Shown here: positions 1 to 9,621 of the stretch, one piece after another
Numbering within the stretch: the first letter of the stretch is position 1
Layout of the letters: each line of letters begins with the position of its first letter
DNA from: Gnetum montanum
Lineage: Eukaryota > Streptophyta > Gnetopsida > Gnetales > Gnetaceae
Direction of reading: 5' to 3'
Assembly (NCBI GenBank): GCA_015680685.1
Contig: MNCI01008992.1
Span: forward strand, 59,879-123,878
Length of the DNA: 64,000 bases
Program-made: the position numbers and the translations under genes
The notes under the pieces: generated by a model
The model's database searches: none
Told to the model about the DNA's origin: nothing
What the model saw: the letters and a program-made list of their open reading frames with translations, nothing else

Positions 1-4
1 CCTA

Positions 5-1780
5 ATGGATTGCAAGCGCTTAACTAAGCCGTTGGTTATTGATGGATCATACGGCGAGGTTGAAAGGAATATCGACATGAATCTCATCCATGCGAGCTCA
101 TCAACAAACAATGCAATAATAGCTTCAACACAGCAAATGGTTAACGACTATGAGGGTATGACAAAATCCCTCGACATAGAAGCTAAAAATATTACCGAAG
201 ATCCTCTAACCGAAACTCCCATCACCACACCTGATGGGGAAATTAAAATCCTAAAATTAAGCGCATTATTAGAACCGCGGCTAGCTGGAGATATCAAAAA
301 TGTTCTTAGGGACAATATGAAAGCGTTTGCTTGGTCTTACACAGACATGCCCAGACTAGACCCTCGTATCATCCAGCACAACATTATCCTTGATCCGAGA
401 CTAAGGCTAGTGAAACAGAAAGCAAGAAAGGTCAAGCCCGAGGTAGCGTTAGCAGTTCGTAGTGAGATTACCAAGCTCTACCAAACTGGTTTCACTAGGG
501 CTGTTGATTATGCCAAGTGGGTGTCAAACATGGTTATAGTCCCAAAGAAGAATGGAAGTATCCGCCTATGCATTGACTTCCGAGACCTCAACGTAGCAAC
601 CATAAAAGATGACTTCCCCTTACCTAGCATTGATCAATTAGTTGACTTAACCGCTGGGCACGCGTTGTTATCTTTTATGGATGGGTTCTTGGGATATAAC
701 CAAATATGTATTAATCCAGAACACCAGCTCCGAACCACTTTCATGACACCTTGGGGAACCTTTTGTTACATGATGATGCCTTTTGGTCTCAAGAACGCTG
801 GGGCCACATATCAAAGGGCGATGACATACATCTTCAGCGATTACATCATACATTCGCTCAATGATTACGTGGACGACATAGTGGTTAAATCAAAAACGTC
901 AGAACAACATGTACAGGATCTTGACTTAGTGTTCAAACGTTGTCTAAAGTACGAACTAAGGCTTAACCCAAAGAAATGCGTCTTCGGTGTCAAGACAGGC
1001 AAACTGCTTGGATTCGTAACCTCAGAAGCAGGGATACAAGTAGACCCCAACAAGGTTAAGGCCATTATAAACCTGAGGTCACCTACCAACCTAATCGAAC
1101 TTCGAGGGCTACAAGGTCGATTACAGTTCATCAGGAGGTTCATAGAAAAATTGACAGAAAAACTAACACCTATGAACCACCTACTATGCAAAAATGTCCA
1201 TTTTGAATGGACCCTGCAATGCCAAGAAGCATTTGACAATATTAAGATGGCACTCACGCAACTACCCATGGTATACCCACCAAAAAACGACATGCCGTTC
1301 TACATCTACCTGGCCACATCAGAATCATCAATCGCATCTATGCTTTGCCAGAAACAAGATGACGGAACTGAAGTCCCTGTATATTACTTGAGCCATGCAT
1401 TAGTTGCCCACGAAAAAAGATACAATGACGTAGAAAATTCATGTTTAGCTTTAGTTTTCTCTTTAAAAAAATGGCGACATTATCTTTTCCAAAATCAGGC
1501 TAACATAATTTGGAAAGACAATGTACTCAGAGATATAACTGGAAATATCTACGAATCAAGCAGGATAGCCTGTTGGAAGGCCATCATAGCTGAGTTCGAC
1601 CTATGCTACGTAGCACAATCGTCAGTCAAAGGCCAAGCCATAGCAAATCAAATGACCACATCGCCAACACAAGGTCCAGGTACAATAGAACCTGAATTCC
1701 CAGACGAAAATGTGAATGCAATAGATATGGTGCTGGATAACTATGATGCCATTCTCGAGGAGGAAGTGTTGCCGCTATAA
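5..1780 (+). pseudogene. pol: Reverse transcriptase and RNase H part of E1 pol
   Basis: This open frame of 591 codons copies element RNA into cDNA as part of the Pol polyprotein. The N-terminal ~110 residues are the protease-RT linker. RT follows with LCIDFRDLN (near residue 196), FPLPSIDQL, SFMDGFLGYNQI and the catalytic YVDDIVVKS (near residue 290). A first RNase H domain starts near PFYIYLATSESS (residue ~435). The start given is simply the first Met after the window edge; in the element this exon probably continues from a spliced upstream exon. The frame is lost at 1780 because about 28 bases present in A around its NFDGAST motif are missing here. Compared with A the RT core is intact, so E1 is a fairly recent copy. 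Confidence 0.85.
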
Positions 1781-2334
1781 TCACATACCCCTCTAGGGAA
1801 ATTAAACCTTTTTCTTACCGCTTCAATTTTCATTGTACTAATAACATAGCAGAGTATGAAGGCCTCCTTAGAGGTCTCGCGGTCGCACTAGCTTCCAACA
1901 TTACACAGCTTGTAGTTAGAGGGGACTCACAACTAGTCGTAAACCAAGTCACATACGTCTATACATATAAAGCGTCACAGTTACAACCATACTGTGATTT
2001 GGCTAAACACCTACTTAAACGATTCGAAAGCGTCGACGTCCAACACGTCTCCAGGAATGACAATACCGTTGCAGACGCATTAGCAACCTTGGCCTTAAAC
2101 ATATCCCCTGACATGTTTCACGCATTACCAAGCTCCGTAACCAGTTGTGCCGAGCCCATAACCAATACTCTCAACATGTTGCCAATCGCATCTGTCAGTA
2201 CAACACATGCTAATGAATGGTACGATGACGTAAAAGAATACCTTTTGCACGGCGAAACGCCACAACATTTAACAAACACACAAAAGGATGCAGTACGCAA
2301 ACGCTCTAGACAATACACACTAATATGAGATACA
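1781..2334 (+). pseudogene. pol: Second (archaeal-type) RNase H domain of E1 pol, broken
   Basis: After the frame break at 1780, translation in another frame gives EYEGLLRGLAVA, then VVRGDSQLVVNQV, then NDNTVADALATLA. This is the extra archaeal-type RNase H that marks the Tat lineage, placed between the ordinary RNase H and integrase. It is thought to assist or replace the first RNase H during removal of RNA from the hybrid. The frame from 1999 to 2328 ends at a TGA where element A has Gly (GGA), and another TGA follows where A has Arg (CGA-type codon). The domain is readable but not expressible as one protein. Confidence 0.8.
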
Positions 2335-3456
2335 TTGTGTCGCTGATCCTACGAAGGCATACTACTGACATGCGTCAATAGTACTGAAGCCCAAACAATT
2401 GTTGAAGAAGTACACGACGGAATATGCGGGGGACACATTGCACCGAAGGCAATGGCAACCAAAATAAGACGCTTAGGTTACTATTGGCCACACATGGAGT
2501 ACGATTGTTTGTCCAAGGTTAGAACATGTAGTACTTGTCAAAGACACAGTAATCTAATCCATGTCCCACTGAATGATTTGCATACAGCAAAAATCACATG
2601 GCCCTTCCAGAAGTAGGGATTGGACCTTATAGGCCCGATAACACCCACGTCTTCTGCCAGACATTGTTTTATCATAACAGCAACTGAATATTTCACGAAA
2701 TGGGTAGAGGTTGCGCCCCTTCAAAAAACTACTTCTAAACATGTGTGCCACTTCATCCTCGAAAACATTGTGACCCGTTTTGGCATTCCCATGACAATCA
2801 TCACAGACAATGGGCCACAATTTAGCAGTGTCGAGACCAAGACGTTTTGTGATAGTCTAGGGATCAAACATTCGTTTTCATCCCCTTACTATCCTCAGAG
2901 CAATGGGCAGGCGGAAGCAAAAAATAAGACAATTATTACAATACTCAAAAAGATGCTTGCCCAAAGTAAACAAAGATGGCACGAACAACTGATGTATGCA
3001 TTGTGGGCATACCGTACTACACATCGGACTTCAACAGGTAAAACTCCATACAGTCTAGTTCACGGTTCAGAAGCTGTTTTACCTTTGGAATTATAGGTAC
3101 CATCTCTAAGGATCATGCTTTCCGGACTTCTCGATGACGAGGAAAACAATGATGTACACATCATTGACTTGGACTAGGTCGAGGAGGAGCGTGTACGCGC
3201 GCTCGATCACATCGAATGGTACCAAAAACGACAACGACAACGACATCGACATGACGTTCATAAGCGCCCCATCAAAGAAGGATACCTCGTGCTTAAGGCC
3301 ATTCGAGAACACCCAGATAAGTTCTCAGTCAACTGGGAAGGACCTTATCTGGTCACCAAAGCATTCGACAACGGAGCATTCAAGCTAGCTGACATGGACA
3401 GAAAAGAATTTGAAAATCCAACCAATCACGTGTTCCTTAAACCGTTCTATACATAA
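2335..3456 (+). pseudogene. pol: Integrase of E1 pol, interrupted by stops
   Basis: The integrase inserts element cDNA into the host genome. The zinc-binding N-terminus (GGHIAPKAMA, then CSTCQRH-type cysteines) is followed by the DDE core: WGLDLIGPITP-like residues around 2614-2650 with the Trp turned into TAG, TDNGPQFSS near 2805, and YYPQSNGQAE near 2890. A C-terminal region ends at KPFYT with TAA at 3454-3456. Stops replace Gln (CAG to TAG) after LEL at 3097 and others downstream, and a frame change separates the core from the C-terminal domain. The best open piece is 2620-3096 (158 codons). All stops seen are explained by single C-to-T or G-to-A changes relative to A. Confidence 0.82.
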
Positions 3457-3475
3457 ATTCGAGCTTAGGTACATG

Positions 3476-3703
3476 TTAGTCCTGGAATCACGACTATAAA
3501 CTGATACCATAGATTAGTCCTGGAATCACGACTATAAAATGATACCACATATTAGTCTTGGAATCACGACTATAAACTGATACCACAAATTAGTCCTGGA
3601 ATCACGACTATAAACTGATACCACAAATTAGTCCTGGAATCACGACTATAAACTGATACCACAGATTAGTCCTAGAATCACGACAATAAACTGATACCCC
3701 ACA
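3476..3703 (+). repeat. Six tandem 38-bp repeats with hairpin and TAAACT box
   Basis: Copies begin at 3476, 3514, 3552, 3590, 3628 and 3666, an exact 38-bp period. Each copy holds AGTC and GACT, able to pair across a 10-nt loop (first copy 3478-3481 with 3492-3495), followed directly by TAAACT (3497-3502) and GATACC. The repeat lies between the integrase stop and the 3' LTR. Confidence 0.95.
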
Positions 3704-3925
3704 GCATCTGCAATGAAGATAAACTAGCATCCTTCTGGCATGATAGTAAAATATTATCGCCAGAACCATCAGAGTCCGCTAAGACTATAAACTAGCCTGT
3801 CTCCGCATGGTCCGCTAAGACTCAAAACTGGCAACGGACCGTCCGCCACGATGCTAAACGGGCAATGTCCAACGGGTTACGACATAAAACTAACCCATGA
3901 TAGTCCGTCAAGACTGTAAACTGGC
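3704..3925 (+). repeat. Degenerate hairpin/TAAACTRG array of E1
   Basis: At least five spaced units follow the 38-bp array. A clear one is AGTC 3773-3776, loop CGCTAA, GACT 3783-3786, then TAAACTAG. Others read AGTCCGTCAAGACTGTAAACTGG and a similar unit with CAAAACTGG. Spacing is irregular, unlike the preceding exact tandem. Confidence 0.75.
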
Positions 3926-4681
3926 ACGTTCATCTCCGACCCTCCACTCCATAACCATATTCATTCATCAGAATCATTCCATCCCTCATTGGCACACAAT
4001 CTCATCAACATCGTCGACATTCGCACTCAGTGCTCAGAATCGCCCCTAATTTTTTTGTTCACCTGCAGCTATTTAAGTCCAATCTCAGTTATTCACTCAT
4101 GATTTTCTTGTCTCCTTGGAGTTATGTTTTCAGGATGATGCTCAGAGGTGCTCGTACGAGAGTGCTTTTCATCATAGGCAACAAGATGAGGCAATGTTCA
4201 TTAATCCACCTTGCAAGACTGAATCAAACCGTTAACCTGTACATTCCCATTCCCTGAAAATTCCCCATCTATTCACCAAACTATTGCACACTGCAAAACA
4301 TTACAGCAGTTGCAACGCACAAAACACAATATTCGCACATGAGTACAAGAACAATCAGTTCAAAAAAAAACCGGGACCTTTGGCACTTCTCATACAAGCC
4401 CCAGGTGAGAAGGCATCGGCCCTGAAAATAGGTACTCATGTCGAAAGAAATTAAGAAACATCCTGTTGCATGGCTTTGGCTTTTCGCCTACAATTTCCCC
4501 AAAGAAGGGTGTTGTTCCTCCAAAGAATGCAAAACATCACCCTGTGGCTTTAGCTTTGACAACAAGATCTCTTGAACACTAACCAAGAGCACTGTTCCGC
4601 CAAAGGACGCACATCGCATGCCCGAATTTCGAGTCTGCCAAACAATGGCTATCGACGAGGACCAGCATGCCACACACCTGA
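3926..4681 (+). other. E1 3' internal noncoding region, with conserved splice-acceptor-like site
   Basis: No convincing coding region is present; the 75-codon frame at 4030-4257 has no counterpart frame in A. A pyrimidine-rich stretch ends in TTATGTTTTCAG at 4133, followed by GATGATGC. The same arrangement is found in A (AG at 9062-9063, minus strand) and in F (AG at 54566-54567), with alignable sequence after it, so the site is conserved across both families. It may be a real 3' splice site of the sense transcript. The rest (4370-4680) matches the 3' internal region of A up to the GCCAAACAATGGCTAT stretch. Confidence 0.5.
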
Positions 4682-4682
4682 N
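4682..4682. other. Ambiguous base N at a sequence discontinuity
   Basis: This is the only N in the window. Left of it the sequence matches the A internal region to within about 250 bases of its 3' LTR. Right of it the sequence begins some 50 bases inside the LTR. The missing piece includes the polypurine tract and the LTR 5' terminus. An assembly collapse or gap reduced to one N, or a real deletion, would look the same. Confidence 0.8.
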
Positions 4683-5881
4683 TGTCCAACAAGAAGCAGA
4701 TCCCTGTGACCCTCAGACGGTGTCGGTTACATTTGGAGTCACACATGGCAATTTCAAGGACTAAAACACTCAGTTTTTACCAAGTGTTGTCAAAGCGTCT
4801 ACGCCTAGCGTATACGCCCAGCGTATACGCCAGACTCCCAGCATACACGCCTCACATGTACGCTCAGCACGTGCAACAGGAGCAAGAATTGAAGCAAGTC
4901 GGCGGCCAGCATTCATCAGCGTATACGCCAGCATCCATCAGCATATACGCCCCAGCGTATACGCCCAGCATCCATCCAAGTTCACACACCCAGCAAGTCT
5001 AGCGTACACGCCCAGCGTATACCATATTTCTAAAATGTGCACGCCCGGTCGACACGCCACATGTATCCCAACCCAATTTTCCTGGTAACCCTTCCCCTAT
5101 AAAAGGTCCGGTTTTCCGCATTTTTGTGGTCGGCAAAAATTTACCAGAGCAGACCCAGGGCAATTACGCCGTAAAACTAGAGCTTGAAAACCCCACACGC
5201 TGGAAGTCCTGTACGCTGAGCACAGTCTCTACGCTCCACCTATCATGCAAACCAACCGACTCCCCGCACTCACTGGGGCTTTACGTCCGCCTTGTGTACA
5301 CGCACAACTGCGTTAAGACCGGTACCTCGAAAACTGTGTTCTTGCAGCATCATTGTTACAGTTTACATTCTGTTTATGCTTACATTGTTTATGCTATTTA
5401 CATTTGTCTACGTTGTTTAAACTTGTTTACGCTGCACTTACATTTTACGCTGTCCAAGCCCTGTTTACGCTTTACGCTGTCTACGCTCTGTTTGCGCTGT
5501 TTACGCTCTACGCCCGGTTTCAACACTGTTTACGCTGTACACGCCCTGTTTACACCTTACGCTGTCTACACCCTCTTCACACTGTTTACGCTGTATACGC
5601 CTTGTTTACACTGATTACGCTGTCCATACTTTGTTTATGCCCTGTTTTCACTGTTCGCTCGATTTACGCCCGTTATATAGTTTACGCCTAACCCAGCGTA
5701 TAACACTTCGGTGGCGCTCGGGGAAATCCTTGTCTGATCCGCGTGCGGACCACCCAAGGTACCCTACCTTTGTGCATTCTAGCTTGCCCTCAGGTGAAGG
5801 TAGGGTCATCTGTGCTCGTCCCACGATCCCGTGGTCTCTGTTTTTCCTTCTAGCCGGGGACCGACAATTTCGGGCGGTACA
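4683..5881 (+). repeat. 3' LTR of E1 (5' end missing)
   Basis: The segment aligns with the two LTRs of element A from their AACAAGAAGCA block to the terminal GGCGGTACA. U3 (4795-5025) is packed with copies of GCGTATACGC and variants. A TATA box is at 5098-5104. The transcribed part contains a low-complexity tract of GTTTACGCTG-like units (5340-5695), then a conserved 190-bp end including the GGAAATCCTTGTCTGATCCG block shared with A. The frames that cross this region translate into repetitive YTPSVYA or FTLYAVY strings and are not genes. Confidence 0.85.
5098..5104 (+). promoter_or_regulatory. LTR TATA box of E1
   Basis: TATAAAA lies just downstream of the palindrome-rich U3 block and at the same relative place as the TATAAAA in both LTRs of element A (minus strand 7661-7667 and 24166-24172). 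It is the likely core promoter of the LTR. Confidence 0.7.
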
Positions 5882-7070
5882 AATTGTCCATTTGAAGTTA
5901 ACCTCTTTCTTTAGAAGATGTTTCATAGGGTGTAACTTGTCAGTCAACTTTGCTATAAACCTTTGGATGAACTGTACCCTACCTTCCAAACCACACAATT
6001 TCTTAAGGTTCGTAGGAGGTGCCAGGTTGACGATGGCCTTAACTTTGTCAAGGTCCATCCATATTCTGGCCTTCGATACTACAAACCCTAACATGCATTT
6101 GGTTTTCACCCCAAAGACACATTTCTTAGGATTCAGGCATAAATCATGCATTTGAAAAAACTTAAGAACTACCCCTAGATCGTGTGGGTGATCATTAGCT
6201 TCTTTGGACTTGACCGCTATATCATCCATGTAGTTGTTTAGCGTTTCTAAGATGTAGTCGCTGAAGATGTAAGTCATGGTTCACTGGTAGGTTGCTCTAG
6301 AATTCTTTAGCTCAAAAGGCATCATGGTGTAACAAAAGGTATCCCATGGGGTCATGAAGGTTGTTGTTAGGTGATGCTCTAGGTTGACACAAATTTGGTT
6401 GTAGTCGGAGAAACCATCCATGAAGGATAATAGAGCATGACTAGCTATAGTGTCAATGAGTTGATTGATTCTTAGAAGTTGGAAATCATCTTTGATCATT
6501 GCCTTGTTCAGATCCTGGAAGTCCATACAGATTCATATCCCTCCCGTTTTCTTAGAGACCAGAACGATGTTGGATACCCATTCTGAATAATCAACTACAT
6601 GGATGAAACTAGCTTGGTATAGCTTGGTGATTTCATCTCTTATAGCTAGTGCAATTTCTGATTTAACCTTACAAGCCTTCTGCTTAACTACCTTCATGTG
6701 TGGGTCTAGGAAAATTTTGTGTTGTATCAGCCTCAGGTCTAAACCTGGCATGTCGCTATATGACCATGCAAAAACTTTAATGTTATCTTTTAGAATCTTG
6801 GCTACATATTTTTGCATCTACGCATCTATGAGGGAACTAAATTTTAACATTTTTACTTCCCCCTTGGATGTGGTCACAGGCATTTTGATGAGAGGGTCCT
6901 CAGTTACATCCCTGACCTCTAAATCTAGGGTTCAGACTAGATGCTCGAGCCAGTTTGGGAATGTTTCTAAGGATGCTATGGTGCTAGCTGTGGTTGATTC
7001 CCAGTTGATCAGGTTTGGATTCAATTGTCTTGTGAGTTTGCCATGTGGACCTGCTAAAGCTAAAGGTGCG
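5882..7070 (-). pseudogene. pol: RT of element B, interrupted by A at its start and E1 at its end
   Basis: Minus-strand translation gives the linker with VFAWSYSDMPGLD, then AIRDEITKLYQASF, the RT fragment MDFQDLNKAMIKDD with LSFMDGFSDYNQI, and after a frame break YMDDIAVKSKEAND, where the usual YVDD is YMDD. It continues through LNPKKCVFGVKTK to about position 5886, ending at NFKWT. Stops at 6278-6280 and 6527-6532 split it into three frames (6817-6533, 6526-6281, 6277-5882). Upstream sequence 6818-7070 still encodes the protease-RT linker seen intact in element C near 45774. The remaining RNase H and integrase are presumably beyond E1, outside the window. Confidence 0.85.
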
Positions 7071-7075
7071 GAGAG
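7071..7075. repeat. Target site duplication GAGAG, left copy
   Basis: GAGAG directly precedes the LTR terminus TGTACCGCC of element A and is repeated directly after the other end at 24798-24802. The duplicated pentamer lies in the RT exon of element B. Confidence 0.9.
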
Positions 7076-8265
7076 TGTACCGCCTGAAATCATCGATCTC
7101 CGGCTGGAAGGAAACAAAGACCATGGGGTCGCAGGATGAGAACAGAAGACCTTGCCTTCGCCTGAGGGTGAGCTAGAATGCATGAAGGTAGAGTACCTTG
7201 GGTGGTCCACACGCGGATCAGACAAGGATTTCCTCAAACATACACCAAAGTGTTATACACCGGGTTATGTGTAAACGGCGTAACGGGTGTACATGAAGCG
7301 TAAACAGCATAAAACAGATGCAAACGGAGCGTAAGCATAAATGGGCATAAACGGAATGCGTGGGCCAAATTGACGTAAAACTGTAAACAATCTTATGCAG
7401 CAAATGTAACAATGATATTATAGAATGAGAATACAGTGCACCGATCTAACGCAGTTGTGGCAAAGCACAAGGCAGACGAAAAGCTCTGGTGGATGGGAGG
7501 GCGGCTGGGCTAGATTACGTTGTGGGCATGGCATAGAGACTGTGCACGGCGTATAGGTTTTCTAGCGTAAGAGGGTTTTGAGCTCTGGTGCGCAACGTAA
7601 TTACTCCTGGGTATGCTCTGGGATTTTTGCCAACCGTCAGGTGAAGTGGAAAAGTGGGGTTTTTATACCAGTTGTTACGCTAGACTCAGGTTAGGAGACA
7701 CATGGTGCATTGACTGGGTACATACAATTTACAAATATACAACATATTACATCTGCCGGGCGTATACACGGGGTGTATACGCCACATCATGCCGGCGTAT
7801 ATGCTAGACGTGTTGGGCGTGTGAACTTGGGTGGAGATGCCATGGACGCTGGGCGTACACGCTGAGCGTACACGCCAATAGTGACTCAGCATATACACTA
7901 GGTGTGTACGCTGATGGTTGCCAACTTGCTTCAATTCTTGCTCTTCGGTGTTGTCTTCATTCTTTCATTGAGACTTCATCGTCGGGCGTGTGTGGTGCCG
8001 AGCGTATAGGTGAGGCATGTACACCGGGCGTGTGGGCCAGATGTCCACGCTGGGCGTATACGCTGGGGGTGTTGGGCGTATACGCTGTTGATGTTGGGCG
8101 TATACACTGGGCATATACGCTGGTACTACACACTTAGTGAAAATTACGCCTCTTGATTCCCAAAGTTACAATGTGCCACACCGAATGTAGCCGTGGCTGT
8201 TCGTGGGTCCCAGGGACCTGCTTCTTGCTGGGGAAGTACCAAGCTCAAAATTTTGTGGTGTTTCA
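7076..8265 (-). repeat. 3' LTR of element A
   Basis: On the minus strand it starts TGAAACACCACAAAATTT at 8265 and ends GGCGGTACA at 7076. U3 has dense GCGTATACGC-type palindromes (about 7755-8125) and the TATA box TATAAAA at 7667-7661. The matching LTR is 23585-24797. Confidence 0.93.
7661..7667 (-). promoter_or_regulatory. TATA box in 3' LTR of A
   Basis: TATAAAA on the minus strand follows the palindromic U3 block, matching the position in the 5' LTR (24166-24172) and in E1 (5098-5104). Confidence 0.65.
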
Positions 8266-8278
8266 TTGGCCCCTCTTT
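8266..8278 (-). promoter_or_regulatory. Polypurine tract of element A
   Basis: AAAGAGGGGCCAA on the minus strand abuts the 3' LTR, where plus-strand DNA synthesis would be primed. Element C has the nearly identical AAAGAGGGGCCAA next to its 3' LTR (ending 49252), and F has AAAGAGGGTCCAT (ending 55411). Confidence 0.85.
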
Positions 8279-9224
8279 GTTGACGCTTGGAGGAATCGAC
8301 CCGAGAAGCGTCAACAAAGAAGTGCAAAACAGCACAAGCAATTTGATATAGACTTCGTTCTTTGCCACTTGACTAGATGTCATCGCACTGTGTTCAGTAG
8401 TACATGGGGTCAACAAAGGGAAATTCGTAGCTGATAGGAGAAATGAGATTATGGAGAGTGGTGACTCCCCAAGAAATTATGTTGGGGAATGGGGTGCTCG
8501 AGTATGCGACATGCTGGTCCTTGTCAATAGCCATTGTTTGGCAGAATCGGAGTTCAGACATGCGATGTACGTTCTTTGGCAGAACGAGGCTCTTGGTTAG
8601 TATTTAGGAGGGCTTATTTGCTAGACCAAAGTCACGGCGAGACATGTTACATGCATTCGAGGAACAGGGCCCGTATTTAGGGAGACCTGTTGGTGGAGAG
8701 CCAGAGCCATGTAACTATATGCTTCGTGATGGTTTTGGACGTGAGTACCGGGTTTTGAGACTACTACCTTCCCGCCTGGGGCTTATATGGGAAGTGCCAG
8801 GAGTCTGGTTTTTTTTTTTTGCATTGATTTTGTACTCATGTGCGATAGTATGTGATAGCATGTTCAAGGTTTTGTGTGTACTGGATGTATCAGAGGTATG
8901 ATTAGATAAAATGTGTTTGTGAAAGGATAGGGAATGAGTCGGTGAACGGGGATGTACTAGTGAATGGTTTGATTTAGTTTCGCCATGTGTGCTGTGAACA
9001 TTGTCTCATCTTGTCGCTTGCGCTGAGATGCATCCCTGTGCGAAAACCTATGGGTGTCATCCTGCAAACATAACTTCAAGGAGACAAGAAAACCATGAGT
9101 GAATGATCGAGCTTAGATTTACACGGCGGTAGACTGTATGTCGGCAGTAGCAGCATCGATAGGATTGATGATGGGTGATGCAGTGATGAAGCTTAGATGC
9201 GGCGGCAGATTGATGAACCAGAGA
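8279..9224 (-). other. 3' internal noncoding region of element A
   Basis: I see no convincing gene here; the small frames are not conserved in E1. On the minus strand a splice-acceptor-like TTATGTTTGCAG ends at 9062 and precedes GATGAC, matching sites in E1 and F. A duplicated segment GCGTCAACAAAG flanks a short spacer just inside the polypurine tract (about 8275-8320), forming a possible inverted or direct repeat near the LTR. Confidence 0.5.
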
Positions 9225-9600
9225 TGAACTTGCTAGTTTATAGTCTAGGCGGACTATCATGGGTTAGTTTTATGTCGTAACCCGTTGGACATTGCCTGTT
9301 TAGCATCGTGGAGGACGTTACATTACCAATTTTTAGTCTTAGCGGACTATGAGGAGGCAAGCTAGTTTATAGTCTTAGCGAACTCCGATGGTTGCAACGA
9401 TAGCAGCGTACTATCATGCTAGACGAGTGCTCGTTTATCGTCGTTGCGGACACTATGGTATATCAGTTTATTGTCATGATGATAGGATAGTTGTGGTGTC
9501 AGTTTTGAGTCATAACCTAGGACTATTCTGTGGTATTAGTTTACCATCATGATCCCAGGATGAGCTGTGGTATCAGTTTATAGTCGTGATTCCAGGACTT
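9225..9600 (-). repeat. Hairpin/TAAACT array between integrase and 3' LTR of A
   Basis: About ten degenerate units are visible. In the plus-strand listing each appears as AGTTTA followed by a short inverted repeat, for example AGTC 9335-9338 with GACT 9345-9348 around a 6-nt loop. Others pair CATC with GATG. The array is the counterpart of the 38-bp array of E1, but its period is irregular. Confidence 0.75.
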
Positions 9601-9621
9601 GTACGTACCTGAGCTTGTACT

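Larger units (their letters stand above)
1..5881 (+). mobile_element. Element E1: 3' half of a Tat/Ogre-like Ty3/gypsy retrotransposon
   Basis: The segment reads, in order, RT, RNase H, archaeal-type RNase H, integrase, hairpin repeats, 3' noncoding region and 3' LTR, all on the plus strand. The window opens about ten bases into the RT exon, judged by alignment with element A, so gag, protease and 5' LTR lie outside. The right end is the LTR terminus GGCGGTACA at 5881, after which the sequence changes abruptly to the RT gene of element B in the opposite orientation. E1 is therefore inserted in B. The target duplication would be AATTG (5882-5886), but the left copy is out of view. E1 belongs to the same family as A. 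Confidence 0.85.

Noticed and set aside
3476-3703. CRISPR-like regular 38-bp repeats
   Set aside because: The repeats are directly contiguous, with no unique spacers, and lie inside a plant retrotransposon next to integrase.
4706-5614. Proteins rich in YTPSVYA and FTLYAVY repeats
   Set aside because: They are translations of the GCGTATACGC and GTTTACGCTG repeats of the LTR, and the same happens in the LTRs of A.
5710-5730. TGGCGCTCGGGGAAATCC as a primer binding site after the E1 LTR
   Set aside because: A's paired LTRs show the LTR continues about 170 bp further to GGCGGTACA; the corresponding A sequence is TGTACGTTTGGGG, and a better primer site follows the true LTR end.
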